DNA from: Microbulbifer sp. YPW16 | GTDB taxonomy: Bacteria; Pseudomonadota; Gammaproteobacteria; Pseudomonadales; Cellvibrionaceae | Assembly: GCF_021290385.1 (NCBI RefSeq) | Contig: NZ_CP089928.1 | Location: 2,960,501 to 3,024,500 of the forward strand | Direction: 5' to 3' | Length of the DNA stretch: 64,000 bases | Shown here: positions 46,732 to 58,155 of the stretch, in pieces | Layout: each line of letters begins with the position of its first letter | Position numbering within the stretch: the stretch's first letter is position 1 | Program-made: the position numbers and the translations under genes | Notes under the pieces: generated by a model | Seen by the model: the letters and a program-made list of their open reading frames with translations, nothing else | Databases searched by the model: none | Told to the model about the DNA's origin: nothing

Positions 46732-49308
46732 TCACTGTTTCAGTACTTCTCTCTGTTGAAAGTTGGGTATCCCCTGGCTGAGCATGTTGGTGACGGTGGT
46801 GCCCAGGCCGGCGAGCCCTTTCAGCTGGAACTCGATATATACCCCTTCGTCGTAGGTCAGCTCTTCAGGAGTTACCACATCCGCCAGGTCGTTGTCCAAC
46901 GTGCGCCGCCAGGCCAGGCGCACCTGGTAACAGCAGCTGTCATATTCGACGCCCGCCATGTACTCCAGTTCCCGGTCGAAAGTGACGTCATAGTTGGCCC
47001 GGGCCAGAATCGAGGTGCCGTTGGCCACCGGCAGTACCATGGAGGCGTCCAGTTGCTCGATGGGACCCTGGATCAGGTTGTCGCTGGCGTCGAATCTCTC
47101 TTCCCTGCGCAGGTAGCGATAGCTGAAGTTAAACAGGCGCAGGTCTTCGTCCAGGTAGCGGACGGTGAAGTCACCCCGGTCCAGCTCCATATCCTCATCA
47201 TCGTAAACCAGGTCACTACTGAGGCGTAGTGATTGCAGGGGGCGGCTTTCCAAGCGGGCGGCGAACTCCGAGCGGGGCGATTCGATGATCGGGTCCCTGA
47301 GCCCGACCTGGATGTCTTCCGAATAAAAGACCTGGCCGGCACTGGCCGCCAGCAGGTCCCGGCCGCTGGTCGGGTCGATGAACCTTGTGGTCAGGCCCAG
47401 GGCGATCCGGTCCGCGTCATCGATTCGGTCATTGCCATTGAAGCGACTGTCACGGAATAGCTGGTCATAGCTGAAAGTGAACAGTGAGGTATCGAATAGC
47501 AGGTCGTTACCGCCATCTGCCGGATTGGTGGTGATATTGAGGAAGTCTTCCTGCTCGGCATTGGAGCTGACCAGGCCGAACAGGCGCGGTTCCAGTGTCT
47601 GTACATAGTCGAAGCCGCGGAACTGGCCATTGCGCTCGAAGAAGAGGCCTGTATCCAGGGTGAACTGCGCGGCGGAGGCCTCGGGCGTATCGGAGCTCTC
47701 CGGCTTAAGGAACTGGTCGTTCAGGTCGTAACTCAGGTAGCGCATTGCCACGCCGGGGGTGAAGTAGCCCCACAGCCACTGGCGGTCCCAGTCCAGCTCG
47801 TAATCCAGCCGCGCGCGGTCGGCGGTAACGAAATCGCGGGTGCGCGTGGTGACACTGTTTATGTCGCCGGTGTCATTGATAAAGCGGATGGTCTGGGTTT
47901 CGTCGTGATCGAAGCTGGTCATCTCGTGCTCGAGATTGAGCAGCCAGTCCCCCCAGCGGTAGTTGCCGTCAATGTCCAGGCGCGGCAGCTGACTGTAGGT
48001 ATCAAAGCGGTCCTTCACCAGCTGCTGGTATTCCTGCAGGCGCAGGTTGGCGGTCCAGTGCTCGCCCAGCAGGCCGAACTGGGCCCGCTGGCTGAGCGCG
48101 GTTTCGGCCGACACACTCAGGTTGGAGGTGTCCAGGTCGCGGAAGTAGTCCGCGTCACTGACTTTTGTGTAGTCCACGTTGGTGCGCCAGGCGGACCCGC
48201 TGCTGCCCTGTTGTTCCACGTTCACGAGCCAGCGGTCCTCGCCCTTGGCGGGTAACACCAGTTCCTCGGGGAAGCCCTGGCGGATCAGCTCGCGGGCGTC
48301 CTCATCGTCGCCGCCCTCGTCGTCAGGCAGCCCGGCAAGGCGAACCTCGGTATTGAACCAGGGGTGGAGGTGGCGCACCTCCAACTCCGCGCCGGTACCG
48401 CGGTACTGGATATAGCGCGGCACGATGGTGGCATCCATCTGCGGGGCGATGTTCCAGTAGTAGGGGATGGCAATATCCCAGCCATTTTCATCGCTGTTGC
48501 TGATGCTGGGAAACAGCAGCCCCGACAGGCGTGCATCCCCCACGGGGAAGCGCAGGTAGGGAAAGTAGAATACCGGCACATCGAGGATCTCGAGGCGGAC
48601 ATTGCGCGCCACGCCCTGTCGCTCGACATTGTCGATATTGATCTCGCCGCCGTTCATGCGCCAGACCACGTGGCCCGGTTCACAGCGGGTGTAGTTGCCG
48701 GCAGACAGGTTCAGTTCGCCGCTGGCCTCGCGGGAAGCGTAGGCGGCGCTGCCATGAATGAACTGGTCGTGGATTACGTAGGTGGCGTCCTCAATCTCCG
48801 CCGCCTTGCTGCCGGTATTTACCTCTGCCGCACGGCCCCGCACCAGCAGGTTGGGTTCGCGCATTTCGATGGCACCGCGCAGGTAAGCGGTCTGGTTTTG
48901 GCGGTCGACATCCACCTGGTCTGCAAACAGCTGGCGGTAACCCTGGGTGATATGCACGTTGCCGCGCAGCTGCGCGGTGCCGTCATCCAGCCATTCCGAG
49001 CTGTCCGCGGTCGCCCGCAGCGGGGCCTCCTCCGGCAAGCGGTCGGCATTGAGATAATCGCGCGGCGGTGCCACAAACGCGCCGGAACAGACCGGCGGCA
49101 GGCCGGCCTGCAGTTCCGGGGCCAGTTGCGAGGCGGGCATCCAGTCGAGGAAAAGGTAGGGGTTGTCGCCCCCGGTTGCGCCGGGAGGGAGCTCCTCAGC
49201 TTGCACCCACACGGGCTGTGCGGCCATCAGGCCGATCGCCAGGGTTCGTGGGCGTGAAATCTGGGCGATCGCCAGTGTCAGGCGGCGCCAGCGGGAGGCT
49301 TCCAGCAT
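46732..49308 (-). CDS. lptD: LPS assembly outer-membrane protein LptD
   Basis: An 858-residue outer-membrane protein that, with LptE, inserts LPS into the outer leaflet. It has an N-terminal signal, an OstA/LptA-like jellyroll (about 110-230, ATADSSEWLDDGTAQLRGNVHI) and a large beta-barrel to the C-terminus. A Cys at about 73 and Cys pairs near the end (DSCCYQVRLAWRR) are as needed for interdomain disulfides. It lies upstream of surA as in E. coli and is divergent from amgK. Confidence 0.96.
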   Translation of the reverse strand: MLEASRWRRLTLAIAQISRPRTLAIGLMAAQPVWVQAEELPPGATGGDNPYLFLDWMPASQLAPELQAGLPPVCSGAFVAPPRDYLNADRLPEEAPLRATADSSEWLDDGTAQLRGNVHITQGYRQLFADQVDVDRQNQTAYLRGAIEMREPNLLVRGRAAEVNTGSKAAEIEDATYVIHDQFIHGSAAYASREASGELNLSAGNYTRCEPGHVVWRMNGGEINIDNVERQGVARNVRLEILDVPVFYFPYLRFPVGDARLSGLLFPSISNSDENGWDIAIPYYWNIAPQMDATIVPRYIQYRGTGAELEVRHLHPWFNTEVRLAGLPDDEGGDDEDARELIRQGFPEELVLPAKGEDRWLVNVEQQGSSGSAWRTNVDYTKVSDADYFRDLDTSNLSVSAETALSQRAQFGLLGEHWTANLRLQEYQQLVKDRFDTYSQLPRLDIDGNYRWGDWLLNLEHEMTSFDHDETQTIRFINDTGDINSVTTRTRDFVTADRARLDYELDWDRQWLWGYFTPGVAMRYLSYDLNDQFLKPESSDTPEASAAQFTLDTGLFFERNGQFRGFDYVQTLEPRLFGLVSSNAEQEDFLNITTNPADGGNDLLFDTSLFTFSYDQLFRDSRFNGNDRIDDADRIALGLTTRFIDPTSGRDLLAASAGQVFYSEDIQVGLRDPIIESPRSEFAARLESRPLQSLRLSSDLVYDDEDMELDRGDFTVRYLDEDLRLFNFSYRYLRREERFDASDNLIQGPIEQLDASMVLPVANGTSILARANYDVTFDRELEYMAGVEYDSCCYQVRLAWRRTLDNDLADVVTPEELTYDEGVYIEFQLKGLAGLGTTVTNMLSQGIPNFQQREVLKQ

Positions 49309-49515
49309 CAGGTGATAAGTTCCGACTATCTTTAGAGTCTCTTCCCTAGGGAGCGGTGTGCAAAAAACAGCGGGTGATTCTACTTGAATGTAGAGACGGT
49401 TAACACTAATAGCACGCGGGCAGCCGGGCGTGGCGGCAATTTTTGCCGGGTTCGCTGGACGGCGGCAGTGGCGCCGTTACAATGCGGCCCGGAACTGGTG
49501 GAGTAGCAGCGGCGC

Positions 49516-50574
49516 ATGAGTGAGCGTTCGACAGATGAGATAGACATGCGGCGCACTGAGCTTGGCCAGTGGGCCACGCGGGCACTGTCGGCGGCGCAGC
49601 CGGTACAGTTACTGCCGCTGTCGGGCGATGCCGGCTTCCGGCGCTACTTCCGCACGGCTGGTGAATCACGCCTGATTGCGGTGGATTCCCCGCCCGAGCG
49701 CACTAACCCGGCGCGATTTGTGGCGCTGGCCGACTATCTCCGTCGTTTTGGCATCCATACTCCCCTGGTCATCGCGGCGGATGTCAGCCGCGGCTTTATG
49801 CTGCTGGAGGACCTGGGCGACCGACAGCTATTGTCCCTGCTCAGCGAGGACACGGTCGAGGGTCTTTATGGTGAGATGCTGACCGAGCTGCTGTGCCTGC
49901 AACAGATTCCCCGATCGGAGGAGCTGTTGCCACCATACAGCCGCGAGTTGCTGCAGATGGAAATGCGCATCCTGCCGGAGTGGCTGGCGGAAAAGCTGTT
50001 GGGCTATACCCTGGGGGCAGATGAGCAGCGACTGCTGGACCGGACCTTCAGCCTGTTGCTGGACTCTGCGGAGGAGCAGCCCCAGGTGCTGGTGCATCGC
50101 GACTACCACAGCCGCAACCTGATGGTGCGGGAGGGCGAACGCCCGGGAGTGGTGGACTTCCAGGATGCGGTCTGGGGTCCGGTTACCTACGACCTGGCCT
50201 CGTTGTTGCGGGATTGCTATATCCGCTGGCCCCGTGAACAGGTGGAGAAGTGGGCCCTGTGTTACGCGGCGACGGCGCAGTCGGCCGGTATCCTGCCGGA
50301 GGTGGATCGCGATACCTTCCTGCGCTGGTTCGACTGGATGGGCCTTCAGCGCCACATCAAGGTGCTGGGTATCTTCCCGCGGCTGTTCCTGCGCGACGGC
50401 AAGCAGGGCTACCTGCCGGACTTGCCGCTGGTAATGCGTTACACCCTGGAAGTCGCCGGTCGTTATCCCGAGCTAAAGCCCTTTGCCGAGTGGTTTGGCA
50501 CCGAACTTTTGCCGCTCGCCGAGCGTCAGAGTTGGTACCGCGACTACCGCACGGCAGGAGAGCGCGCCCGTTAA
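49516..50574 (+). CDS. amgK: Anomeric MurNAc/GlcNAc kinase, aminoglycoside phosphotransferase fold
   Basis: A 352-residue kinase-fold protein. It has PLSGDAGFRRYFRT near 35-48 and the catalytic loop VLVHRDYHSRNLMV with HxDxxxxN, followed by VVDFQDAVWGP with the metal Asp. It is directly followed by a MurU-type nucleotidyltransferase, the signature of the Pseudomonas-type recycling route that phosphorylates MurNAc at C1 and bypasses de novo UDP-MurNAc synthesis. This route gives intrinsic tolerance to fosfomycin in relatives (established for Pseudomonas). Confidence 0.92.
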   Translation: MSERSTDEIDMRRTELGQWATRALSAAQPVQLLPLSGDAGFRRYFRTAGESRLIAVDSPPERTNPARFVALADYLRRFGIHTPLVIAADVSRGFMLLEDLGDRQLLSLLSEDTVEGLYGEMLTELLCLQQIPRSEELLPPYSRELLQMEMRILPEWLAEKLLGYTLGADEQRLLDRTFSLLLDSAEEQPQVLVHRDYHSRNLMVREGERPGVVDFQDAVWGPVTYDLASLLRDCYIRWPREQVEKWALCYAATAQSAGILPEVDRDTFLRWFDWMGLQRHIKVLGIFPRLFLRDGKQGYLPDLPLVMRYTLEVAGRYPELKPFAEWFGTELLPLAERQSWYRDYRTAGERAR

Positions 50575-50604
50575 ACCCAAGCTGCGAAGCGCACGAAGAC
50601 TGTA

Positions 50605-51312
50605 ATGAGCCAAGCAAACGATAATCAGGTCCCCGCTGCCATGGTACTGGCGGCCGGGTTCGGCAAGCGCATGCGGCCCCTGACCGATAATACACCCAAG
50701 CCGCTGCTGTCGGTGGCGGGCAAGCCGTTGATCGAGCACGCCCTGGATCGCCTGGCTGCGGTTGGGGTGCGCCGGGTGGTGATCAACCTCGGGTACCTGG
50801 GCGAAAAGATCCGCGAGCGGGTAGGCAGCGGTGAGCGCTGGGGGCTGGAGGTCCGCTACTCCGTCGAGGGGGAGCCGGTGGAAACTGCCGGCGGCATCCT
50901 CAAGGCGTTGCCCCTGCTGGGAGAGGATCCCTTCCTGGTGGTCAACGGCGATGTCTGGTGTGATTTTGACCTTTCCGGCTGGCTGGGGCGTCCCCTGCCG
51001 GCCGGCTGTCCGGGCCGCCTGCTGATGGTGCCCAATCCGCCGCACAACCCCGAGGGCGACTTCGGCATCGACAACGGCCTGCTGTCCGGCACTGCCACCC
51101 CCCGCTACACTTTTGCCGGCATCAGCTGGCTGCGGCCCGAAATGCTCACTGACTATCCGCGCCGGCGCACCTGCTTCGGTCTCGGGGAAGTCTTTGTGCA
51201 TAATGAGGACCGCCTGCAGGCGGAGCTCTACGAAGGCGACTGGTGCGATGTGGGCACCCCGGAACGCCTGCAGCGCCTGGATGCACGCCTGTGCGGCAAA
51301 ACTGAACAATAA
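50605..51312 (+). CDS. murU: N-acetylmuramate alpha-1-phosphate uridylyltransferase
   Basis: A 235-residue nucleotidyltransferase. MVLAAGFGKRMRPLTDNTPKP (12-32) binds UTP, LLSVAGKPLIEHALDRL follows, and VNGDVWCDFDL carries the metal Asp. It is 30 bases after amgK and 15 bases before rpe. It makes UDP-MurNAc from MurNAc-1-phosphate in cell-wall recycling. Confidence 0.93.
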   Translation: MSQANDNQVPAAMVLAAGFGKRMRPLTDNTPKPLLSVAGKPLIEHALDRLAAVGVRRVVINLGYLGEKIRERVGSGERWGLEVRYSVEGEPVETAGGILKALPLLGEDPFLVVNGDVWCDFDLSGWLGRPLPAGCPGRLLMVPNPPHNPEGDFGIDNGLLSGTATPRYTFAGISWLRPEMLTDYPRRRTCFGLGEVFVHNEDRLQAELYEGDWCDVGTPERLQRLDARLCGKTEQ

Positions 51313-51327
51313 GCAACAGGACTCACC

Positions 51328-51993
51328 ATGCCCGACTTCAAGATTGCCCCGTCGATCCTTTCCGCCAACTTTGCCCGGCTCGGGGAAGAGGTGGATGCCG
51401 TTCTGGCAGCCGGCGCCGACTGGGTGCATTTCGACGTGATGGATAATCACTACGTGCCCAACCTGACCATCGGGCCCATGGTCTGCCAGGCGCTGCGCAA
51501 ACATGGCGTCGAGGCGCCGATCGACGTGCACCTGATGGTGGAGCCGGTGGATGACATGATCCGCATGTTCGCCGATGCCGGGGCCACCTACATCACCTTC
51601 CACCCGGAGGCATCGCGCCACGTGGACCGCTCGCTGCAGCTGATCCAGGGCCTCGGTTGCAAGGCCGGCCTGGTGCTGAACCCGGCTACTGGGCTGGAAT
51701 CGGTGAAATACGTGATGGACAAGCTCGATATGATCCTGCTGATGTCGGTTAACCCCGGCTTCGGCGGCCAGAAGTTTATCCCTGCCACCCTCGACAAGCT
51801 GCGCGAGGCGCGCCAGCTGATCGATGATTCCGGCCGCGATATCCGGCTCGAGATCGACGGCGGTGTCACCCGGGACAATATCGCCGAGATCGCGGCCGCC
51901 GGTGCCGATACCTTTGTGGCCGGTTCGGCGATATTCAATGCGGACGACTACGCCCAGGTGATTGGCGCAATGCGCCGTGAACTCGCCCCCTGA
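51328..51993 (+). CDS. rpe: Ribulose-phosphate 3-epimerase
   Basis: A 221-residue TIM barrel of the pentose phosphate pathway. It has [46 protein letters not shown], the [11 protein letters not shown] loop and the C-terminal DGGV and AGSAIF phosphate-binding motifs. It follows murU in the same direction and precedes the trp leader. Confidence 0.97.
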   Translation: MPDFKIAPSILSANFARLGEEVDAVLAAGADWVHFDVMDNHYVPNLTIGPMVCQALRKHGVEAPIDVHLMVEPVDDMIRMFADAGATYITFHPEASRHVDRSLQLIQGLGCKAGLVLNPATGLESVKYVMDKLDMILLMSVNPGFGGQKFIPATLDKLREARQLIDDSGRDIRLEIDGGVTRDNIAEIAAAGADTFVAGSAIFNADDYAQVIGAMRRELAP

Positions 51994-52016
51994 CCCGGTG
52001 CCCGCCGGGGCGGGCC

Positions 52017-52045
52017 TTGCCCCCTCGGCGGCAGGTTTGTAAACT
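52017..52045 (+). promoter_or_regulatory. Candidate trpE promoter
   Basis: TTGCCC (52017-52022), 17-base spacer, TAAACT (52040-52045), giving a start near 52052. It lies 21 bases before the proposed leader peptide and about 190 before trpE. Confidence 0.6.
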
Positions 52046-52072
52046 TGCCAGCTCGACTGACGAGGCCACCCC

Positions 52073-52120
52073 GTGAACGCACCTGCTTCCCACTTCCACA
52101 GCTGGCGATGGCGCCACTGA
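52073..52120 (+). CDS. trpE leader peptide (attenuation)
   Basis: A 15-residue frame from GTG 52073: MNAPASHFHSWRWRH. Two Trp codons separated by one codon (TGG CGA TGG) stand near the end, as in trp attenuators. GAGG lies 7 bases upstream. The mRNA after it holds inverted repeats (GCGGA/TCCGC near 52181-52200, and GATTG/CAATC near trpE) but no clear T-rich terminator, so the exact switch is open. Confidence 0.7.
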   Translation: MNAPASHFHSWRWRH

Positions 52121-52243
52121 CCCGCTGACCGGCGCGTCCCTTAGAGAGGCCTGCGCCTGGCATACCGCGGGCGGAGTTTGTCCAATCCGCTCGGGTGATA
52201 ACCCAGATCAACACGATTGGTTTCAATCTTCTCCGGAGTCGCC

Positions 52244-53776
52244 ATGACCCCCAGTGAATACACCCAGCTTGCGTCTGCTGGATACAACCGCATACCGCTC
52301 GTCCGCCGCGTGCTGGCGGATATTGAAACGCCCCTGTCCACTTACCTGAAGCTCGCCGCCGGCCGCTACAGTTACCTGCTGGAATCCGTGCAGGGGGGCG
52401 AGAAGTGGGGCCGTTACTCGATTATTGGCCTGCCGGCCAGCACCATACTGCGGGTGCGGGATCACCGGGTGACGGTAGAGCGTGACGGCGAGGTCGTGGA
52501 GACCCACGATGTCGAGGACCCGCTGGCTTTCGTCGAGACGTTCCAGCAGCGCTATCGCGCCCCGGAACTGGCCGGCCTGCCGCGTTTCAATGGCGGCCTG
52601 GTGGGCTATTTCGGCTATGACTGCGTGCGCTATATCGAGCCGCGCCTGGCGGACACCTGCCCGCCGGATACCCTGGACAACCCGGATATCCTGCTGATGG
52701 TGAGCGACGAGCTGGTGGTGTTCGACAACCTGGCCGGCGCGGTTATTTTTATTGCCCATGCTGATCCGTCGGTGGAGGGGGATTTCGAGCGAGTCCAGCA
52801 GCGACTGGATGAACTGGTGACCCAGCTGGCGCGCCCGCTGCCCGATACCCCGCCGCTGGACCTGGACGGCAGCGGCATTGAGGAGGAGGCTTTCGAGTCC
52901 CACTACGGCGAGGCCGCCTTCAAGCACAGCGTCGACCGGGTCAAGGAGTACATCCTGGCCGGGGACGTGATGCAGGTGGTGCCGTCCCAGCGGCTCTCGG
53001 CACCCTACAGTGCGCCGCCGCTGAACCTCTACCGGGCCCTGCGCAGCCTCAACCCGTCGCCCTACATGTATTTCCTCGACCTGGGCGACCACCAGGTGGT
53101 GGGCTCCAGCCCGGAGATCCTGGTACACCTGGAAGATGGCGACATGACCGTGCGGCCGATCGCCGGCACCCGCAAGCGCGGTGCCACCGAGGCGGAGGAT
53201 GAGGCCCTCGAGCGGGAGTTGCTTGCGGACCCGAAAGAACTGGCCGAGCACCTGATGCTGATCGACCTGGGCCGCAATGATGTGGGCCGGGTGGCCGAGA
53301 CCGGCAGCGTGCGCGTCACCGAGAAGATGGCGGTGGAGCGTTACTCCCATGTCATGCATATCGTTTCCAATGTGACCGGCCGGATCCAGCCCGGCCTGAC
53401 GGCGATCGACGCCCTGCGGGCGGCATTGCCGGCCGGTACCCTGTCCGGGGCGCCGAAGATCCGCGCCATGGAAATCATCGATGAGCTGGAACCGGAGAAA
53501 CGCGGTATCTATGGCGGTGCGGTGGGCTACCTGGCCTGGAATGGCAATATGGATACCGCGATCGCCATCCGCACGGCGGTCATCAAGGATGGCCAGGTGT
53601 TTATCCAGGCGGGGGCCGGCCTGGTGGCCGATTCGGATCCCCAGTCTGAGTGGGACGAAACCATGAACAAGGCCCGGGCGCTGTTCCGGGCTGTGGCAAT
53701 TGCGGTGGCTGGTGAATCCCGGCCGGCCACCGGTGCGAGTGATGACGAGAGTAGTGAGACGGTCAACCATGAGTGA
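52244..53776 (+). CDS. trpE: Anthranilate synthase component I
   Basis: The 510-residue chorismate-using subunit that makes anthranilate with the TrpG amidotransferase. Motifs: [17 protein letters not shown] with the Trp-feedback site region, [46 protein letters not shown] and [18 protein letters not shown] 52244 follows GGAG; a longer frame to 52217 is unlikely. It overlaps the ion-channel gene by 8 bases. Confidence 0.96.
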   Translation: MTPSEYTQLASAGYNRIPLVRRVLADIETPLSTYLKLAAGRYSYLLESVQGGEKWGRYSIIGLPASTILRVRDHRVTVERDGEVVETHDVEDPLAFVETFQQRYRAPELAGLPRFNGGLVGYFGYDCVRYIEPRLADTCPPDTLDNPDILLMVSDELVVFDNLAGAVIFIAHADPSVEGDFERVQQRLDELVTQLARPLPDTPPLDLDGSGIEEEAFESHYGEAAFKHSVDRVKEYILAGDVMQVVPSQRLSAPYSAPPLNLYRALRSLNPSPYMYFLDLGDHQVVGSSPEILVHLEDGDMTVRPIAGTRKRGATEAEDEALERELLADPKELAEHLMLIDLGRNDVGRVAETGSVRVTEKMAVERYSHVMHIVSNVTGRIQPGLTAIDALRAALPAGTLSGAPKIRAMEIIDELEPEKRGIYGGAVGYLAWNGNMDTAIAIRTAVIKDGQVFIQAGAGLVADSDPQSEWDETMNKARALFRAVAIAVAGESRPATGASDDESSETVNHE

Positions 53777-54638
53777 AATGGAAATGACAGCGCCGGCGCG
53801 GACCGGTGTTGCCGATGCCTGTGCCCGCCTGGTAGCGGCGCCGTTGTTCAACCAGGTAATTATCGGCCTGATCCTGCTCAATGGCGTCGCCGTTGGCCTG
53901 GAGACCTCGGCCTGGGTCATGGAGCGCTTCGGCGGTTTCCTGCACGGCATCAACCAGCTGATCCTGGTCTCCTTCGTCCTCGAGGCGCTGGTCAAGATGG
54001 CGGCACATGGCAGCCGCCCGTGGCGCTATTTCGCCAGCGGCTGGAACTGCTTCGATTTCTCCATCATTGTGCTGAGCCTGGTGCCGGCCGCCGGCCCCAT
54101 GGCCACGCTGGCGCGGCTGGTGCGCGTGCTGCGTGTGCTGCGGCTGGTTTCGGCATTTCCGGAATTGCGGCTGCTGGTGGATACACTGCTGCGCAGCCTG
54201 CCAAGCATGTTCCATATCGCGCTGCTGATGGGGATCATCTTTTATATTTACGGAGTGGCCGGTTATTTCCTTTTTGCAGAAATCGACCCGACCCACTGGC
54301 GCAGCCTGCCGATCGCGCTGCTGAGCCTGTTCCGGATTGTCACCTTTGAGGACTGGACCGACATCATGTACACCGCCATGGAGGTGATGCCCTGGGCCTG
54401 GCTCTATTTCGTCAGCTTCGTGGTGATGGGCGCATTCGTGATGATCAACCTGTTTATCGGCGTGGTGCTGAATAACCTCGAGGAGGCCAAGCTGCGCCGC
54501 CTCGATGAACTGCAGTTGCCGCCCAGCCAGACAGAGATACTCCGCGAGCTGCGCGCCACCCAGGAAGCGCTGGCACGCCTGCAGAGACGCATGGACAGAA
54601 CCGCCACACAGCCAACTGGAGAGGCCGCTGAACAATGA
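53769..54638 (+). CDS. Voltage-gated ion channel family protein, NaChBac-like
   Basis: A 289-residue six-helix channel subunit that would form tetramers. S4 (about 111-130) carries Arg 116, 119, 122 and 125 at three-residue spacing. The pore filter is TFEDWTD at 192-198. Compared with NavAb (TLESWSM) and the engineered calcium channel CavAb (TLDDWSD), it has Asp at the second and last changed positions, suggesting calcium permeability (inference). The C-terminus is a coiled coil (about 245-280). It overlaps trpE by 8 bases and trpG by 4, an unusual place for a channel. Confidence 0.9.
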   Translation: MSEMEMTAPARTGVADACARLVAAPLFNQVIIGLILLNGVAVGLETSAWVMERFGGFLHGINQLILVSFVLEALVKMAAHGSRPWRYFASGWNCFDFSIIVLSLVPAAGPMATLARLVRVLRVLRLVSAFPELRLLVDTLLRSLPSMFHIALLMGIIFYIYGVAGYFLFAEIDPTHWRSLPIALLSLFRIVTFEDWTDIMYTAMEVMPWAWLYFVSFVVMGAFVMINLFIGVVLNNLEEAKLRRLDELQLPPSQTEILRELRATQEALARLQRRMDRTATQPTGEAAEQ

Positions 54639-55213
54639 TTCTGATGATCGACAATTACGACTCCTTCACCTGGAATGTCGTGCAGTACATGGCCGAACTG
54701 GGAGCGACAGTGGAGGTGCGGCGCAACGACGAGATCAGTGTGGCGGATATCGAGCGCCTTGCGCCGGAGAAAATCGTGATCTCGCCCGGGCCCTGTACCC
54801 CGAATGAGGCTGGTATCTCCATGGAAGCCATCCGTCGCTTTGCTGGTGAAATCCCGATCCTCGGTATCTGCCTGGGTCACCAGAGTATCGGCCAGGTGTT
54901 CGGTGGCCGGGTGGTTCGTGCGGGGCAGGTGATGCACGGCAAGACCTCTCCCATCGTGCACAACAACCGCGGGGTGTTCCACAACCTCTCCAATCCGTTC
55001 GAGGCGACCCGTTACCACTCACTGGTGGTGGAAAAGGGCAGCCTGCCGGATTGCCTTGAGGTAACTGCGTGGACTGAAACCGAGAGTGGTGAAATCGACG
55101 AGATCATGGGTCTGCGCCACCGCGAGCTGGCGGTTGAGGGAGTGCAGTTCCATCCCGAGTCCATACTCACCCAGCATGGTCACGACATGCTGAGGAACTT
55201 TCTGGATGTCTGA
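54635..55213 (+). CDS. trpG: Anthranilate synthase component II (glutamine amidotransferase)
   Basis: The 192-residue class I amidotransferase has [16 protein letters not shown] (3-18), the nucleophile elbow [10 protein letters not shown] and the His-Glu pair in GVQFHPESI. It supplies ammonia to TrpE and may also serve aminodeoxychorismate synthase (PabB), as in many relatives with one amphibolic subunit. It overlaps the ion-channel stop by 4 bases and precedes trpD. Confidence 0.95.
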   Translation: MILMIDNYDSFTWNVVQYMAELGATVEVRRNDEISVADIERLAPEKIVISPGPCTPNEAGISMEAIRRFAGEIPILGICLGHQSIGQVFGGRVVRAGQVMHGKTSPIVHNNRGVFHNLSNPFEATRYHSLVVEKGSLPDCLEVTAWTETESGEIDEIMGLRHRELAVEGVQFHPESILTQHGHDMLRNFLDV

Positions 55214-55237
55214 ATAATAACGACCAGGGGAAACGCT

Positions 55238-56283
<1,046 letters not shown>

Positions 56284-56287
<4 letters not shown>

Positions 56288-57078
56288 GTACGCCGACGAT
56301 CCTGAAGACTATTGTCGAACGCAAATGGCAGGAAGTGGCCGAACGCAAGGCCGGGATGCCGCAGGCCGAAGTGCGCGCACTGGCCGAGCAGCAGCCGGAC
56401 TGCCGCGGCTTTGTGGACGCGATCGAGGGCCGTATTGCCGCCGGCGAGGCGGCAGTGATCGCCGAGATCAAGAAGGCCTCGCCGAGCAAGGGGGTAATCC
56501 GCCCGGACTTTATTCCCGCCGAGATCGCCAGCAGCTATGCCCGCGGTGGCGCGGCCTGCCTGTCGGTGCTTACCGATGTGGACTTTTTCCAGGGCGCCGA
56601 CGCGTACCTGCAGCAGGCCCGTAACGCCGTGCGCCTGCCGGTGCTGCGCAAGGATTTCACAGTCGATCCCTACCAGGTGTTCGAGGCACGGGCCATTGGC
56701 GCGGACTGTATCCTGCTGATCGCCGCCTGCCTGGACGACGCGCAGATGCGCGACCTGAATGCCCTGGCGCTCGAGCTGGGCCTGGACGTGCTGGTGGAAG
56801 TGCACAACCGCGCAGAGCTGGAGCGTGCACTGGTGCTGCCCAATCGCCTGGTGGGAATCAACAACCGCAACCTGCATACTTTTGAGGTCCAGCTGGAAAC
56901 CACATTCAAACTGCTGGACCTGATTCCCGACGACCGGATTGTGGTCACCGAAAGTGGTATCCACACCACCGACGATGTGGCGGCCATGCGCGGCCATGAC
57001 GTGAATGCCTTCCTGGTTGGGGAGGCCTTCATGCGCGAAAAGGAGCCGGGGCGGAAGTTGCTGGAGATGTTCAACTGA
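56284..57078 (+). CDS. trpC: Indole-3-glycerol phosphate synthase
   Basis: A 264-residue TIM barrel that closes the indole ring. It has [59 protein letters not shown] and VTESGIHT. It is the last gene of the trpE-channel-trpGDC operon, ended by a strong bidirectional terminator. trpF, trpB and trpA are not in this window, as in Pseudomonas. Confidence 0.97.
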
Positions 57079-57116
57079 CGGGATTACGTTGCCCGGACTT
57101 TGCCCGGGCAAGCAAT

Positions 57117-57151
57117 AAAAAAGGGCGAACCCGTGGGTTCGCCCTTTTTTT
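57117..57151. terminator. Bidirectional intrinsic terminator between trpC and crp
   Basis: A long perfect stem (AAAAAAGGGCGAACCC/GGGTTCGCCCTTTTTT) with a two-base centre. T-runs on both strands serve the convergent trpC and crp genes. Confidence 0.95.
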
Positions 57152-57171
57152 GTGCTGGGGAAAAGGCGGGC

Positions 57172-57807
57172 TCAGCGGGTGCCGTAGACCACCATGGTCT
57201 TGCCTTTCACCGACACCAGTCCCTGTTCTTCCAGGGTCTTGAGCACGCGGCCGACCATCTCCCGGGAGCAGCCCACAATACGGCCGATTTCCTGGCGGGT
57301 GATCTTGATCTGCATGCCCTCGGGATGGGTCATGGCATCCGGCTCGTTACACAGGTCGAGCAGGGTGCGGGCCACACGGCCAGTCACGTCCAGGAATGCC
57401 AGGTCGCCCACCTTGCGGGTGGTATTGCGCAGGCGGCTCGCCATCTGGGTGGCCAGGGAGAAGAGGAACTCCGGATGCTGGCGTGTGAGTTCCTGGAACT
57501 TGCCATAGGAGATCTCCGCAACCTCGCACTCGGTCTTGGTGCGCACCCAGGCGCTGCGGGTGTCCTGGTCGAACAGGCCCATCTCGCCGAAGAAGTCGCC
57601 ATCGTTCAGGTAGGCGACAATCATTTCCCGCCCTTCGTCGTCCTCGATCAGGACGGTTACCGAGCCGCGCATGATGAAGTACAGCGATTCACAGCGGTCG
57701 CCGGCATAGATGATTGTGCTCTTGGCCGGGTAGCGGCGCCGGTGGCAATGCGCAAGAAAGTCTTCGATATTGCCAGTGGACATGGATTCTTCGGTAGCAA
57801 CCGTCAC
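57172..57807 (-). CDS. crp: cAMP receptor protein (Crp/Vfr family)
   Basis: A 211-residue global regulator. The cAMP-binding fold has FFGEMGLF and the [16 protein letters not shown] phosphate cassette. The C-terminal HTH is [28 protein letters not shown] chose GTG 57807, placed 7 bases after AAGGAG, giving the usual CRP length; ATG 57783 would be shorter. It is divergent from the OsmC gene, as in Pseudomonas vfr and enterobacterial crp regions. Confidence 0.94.
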   Translation of the reverse strand: MTVATEESMSTGNIEDFLAHCHRRRYPAKSTIIYAGDRCESLYFIMRGSVTVLIEDDEGREMIVAYLNDGDFFGEMGLFDQDTRSAWVRTKTECEVAEISYGKFQELTRQHPEFLFSLATQMASRLRNTTRKVGDLAFLDVTGRVARTLLDLCNEPDAMTHPEGMQIKITRQEIGRIVGCSREMVGRVLKTLEEQGLVSVKGKTMVVYGTR

Positions 57808-58155
57808 GGATCTACTCCTTATTCTTAAATTTGTGCCTGATCCCCGCCGGGAGTGCAATCAACGCGATGCCGGCAAATTATCCCCTGAAAAGCCGGTCCC
57901 CGACAGTGGCACCACCCGGGAATCGCTCGCGTTGTGACCTGAAACACCGTCACCGTGCCAACTGCTTTTGCTCTGGCCGGATGTGGGCTCGCAACGGAGT
58001 CTGTGAGAGGGCGGTCAGTACAGCTGCCTACTATACCGCATTGAGCGCCTGCGAAAAGGCTGGGATGACGATTGGTAATGACTCCCGGGACGCGGTCGAG
58101 TTCCCCTGTGATAAGCTTGCCGCCCGTTTTTTTGAGATTGCAGAGGAGCAGGCGC
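57808..58155. other. Divergent control region of crp and the OsmC gene
   Basis: About 350 bases with no gene. It should hold promoters for both genes and possibly CRP autoregulatory sites. I did not find a clear TGTGA-N6-TCACA site by eye. Confidence 0.5.

Noticed and set aside
57808-58155. CRP autoregulatory binding site
   Set aside because: No sequence close to TGTGA-N6-TCACA was found by eye in the divergent region, so none is annotated.
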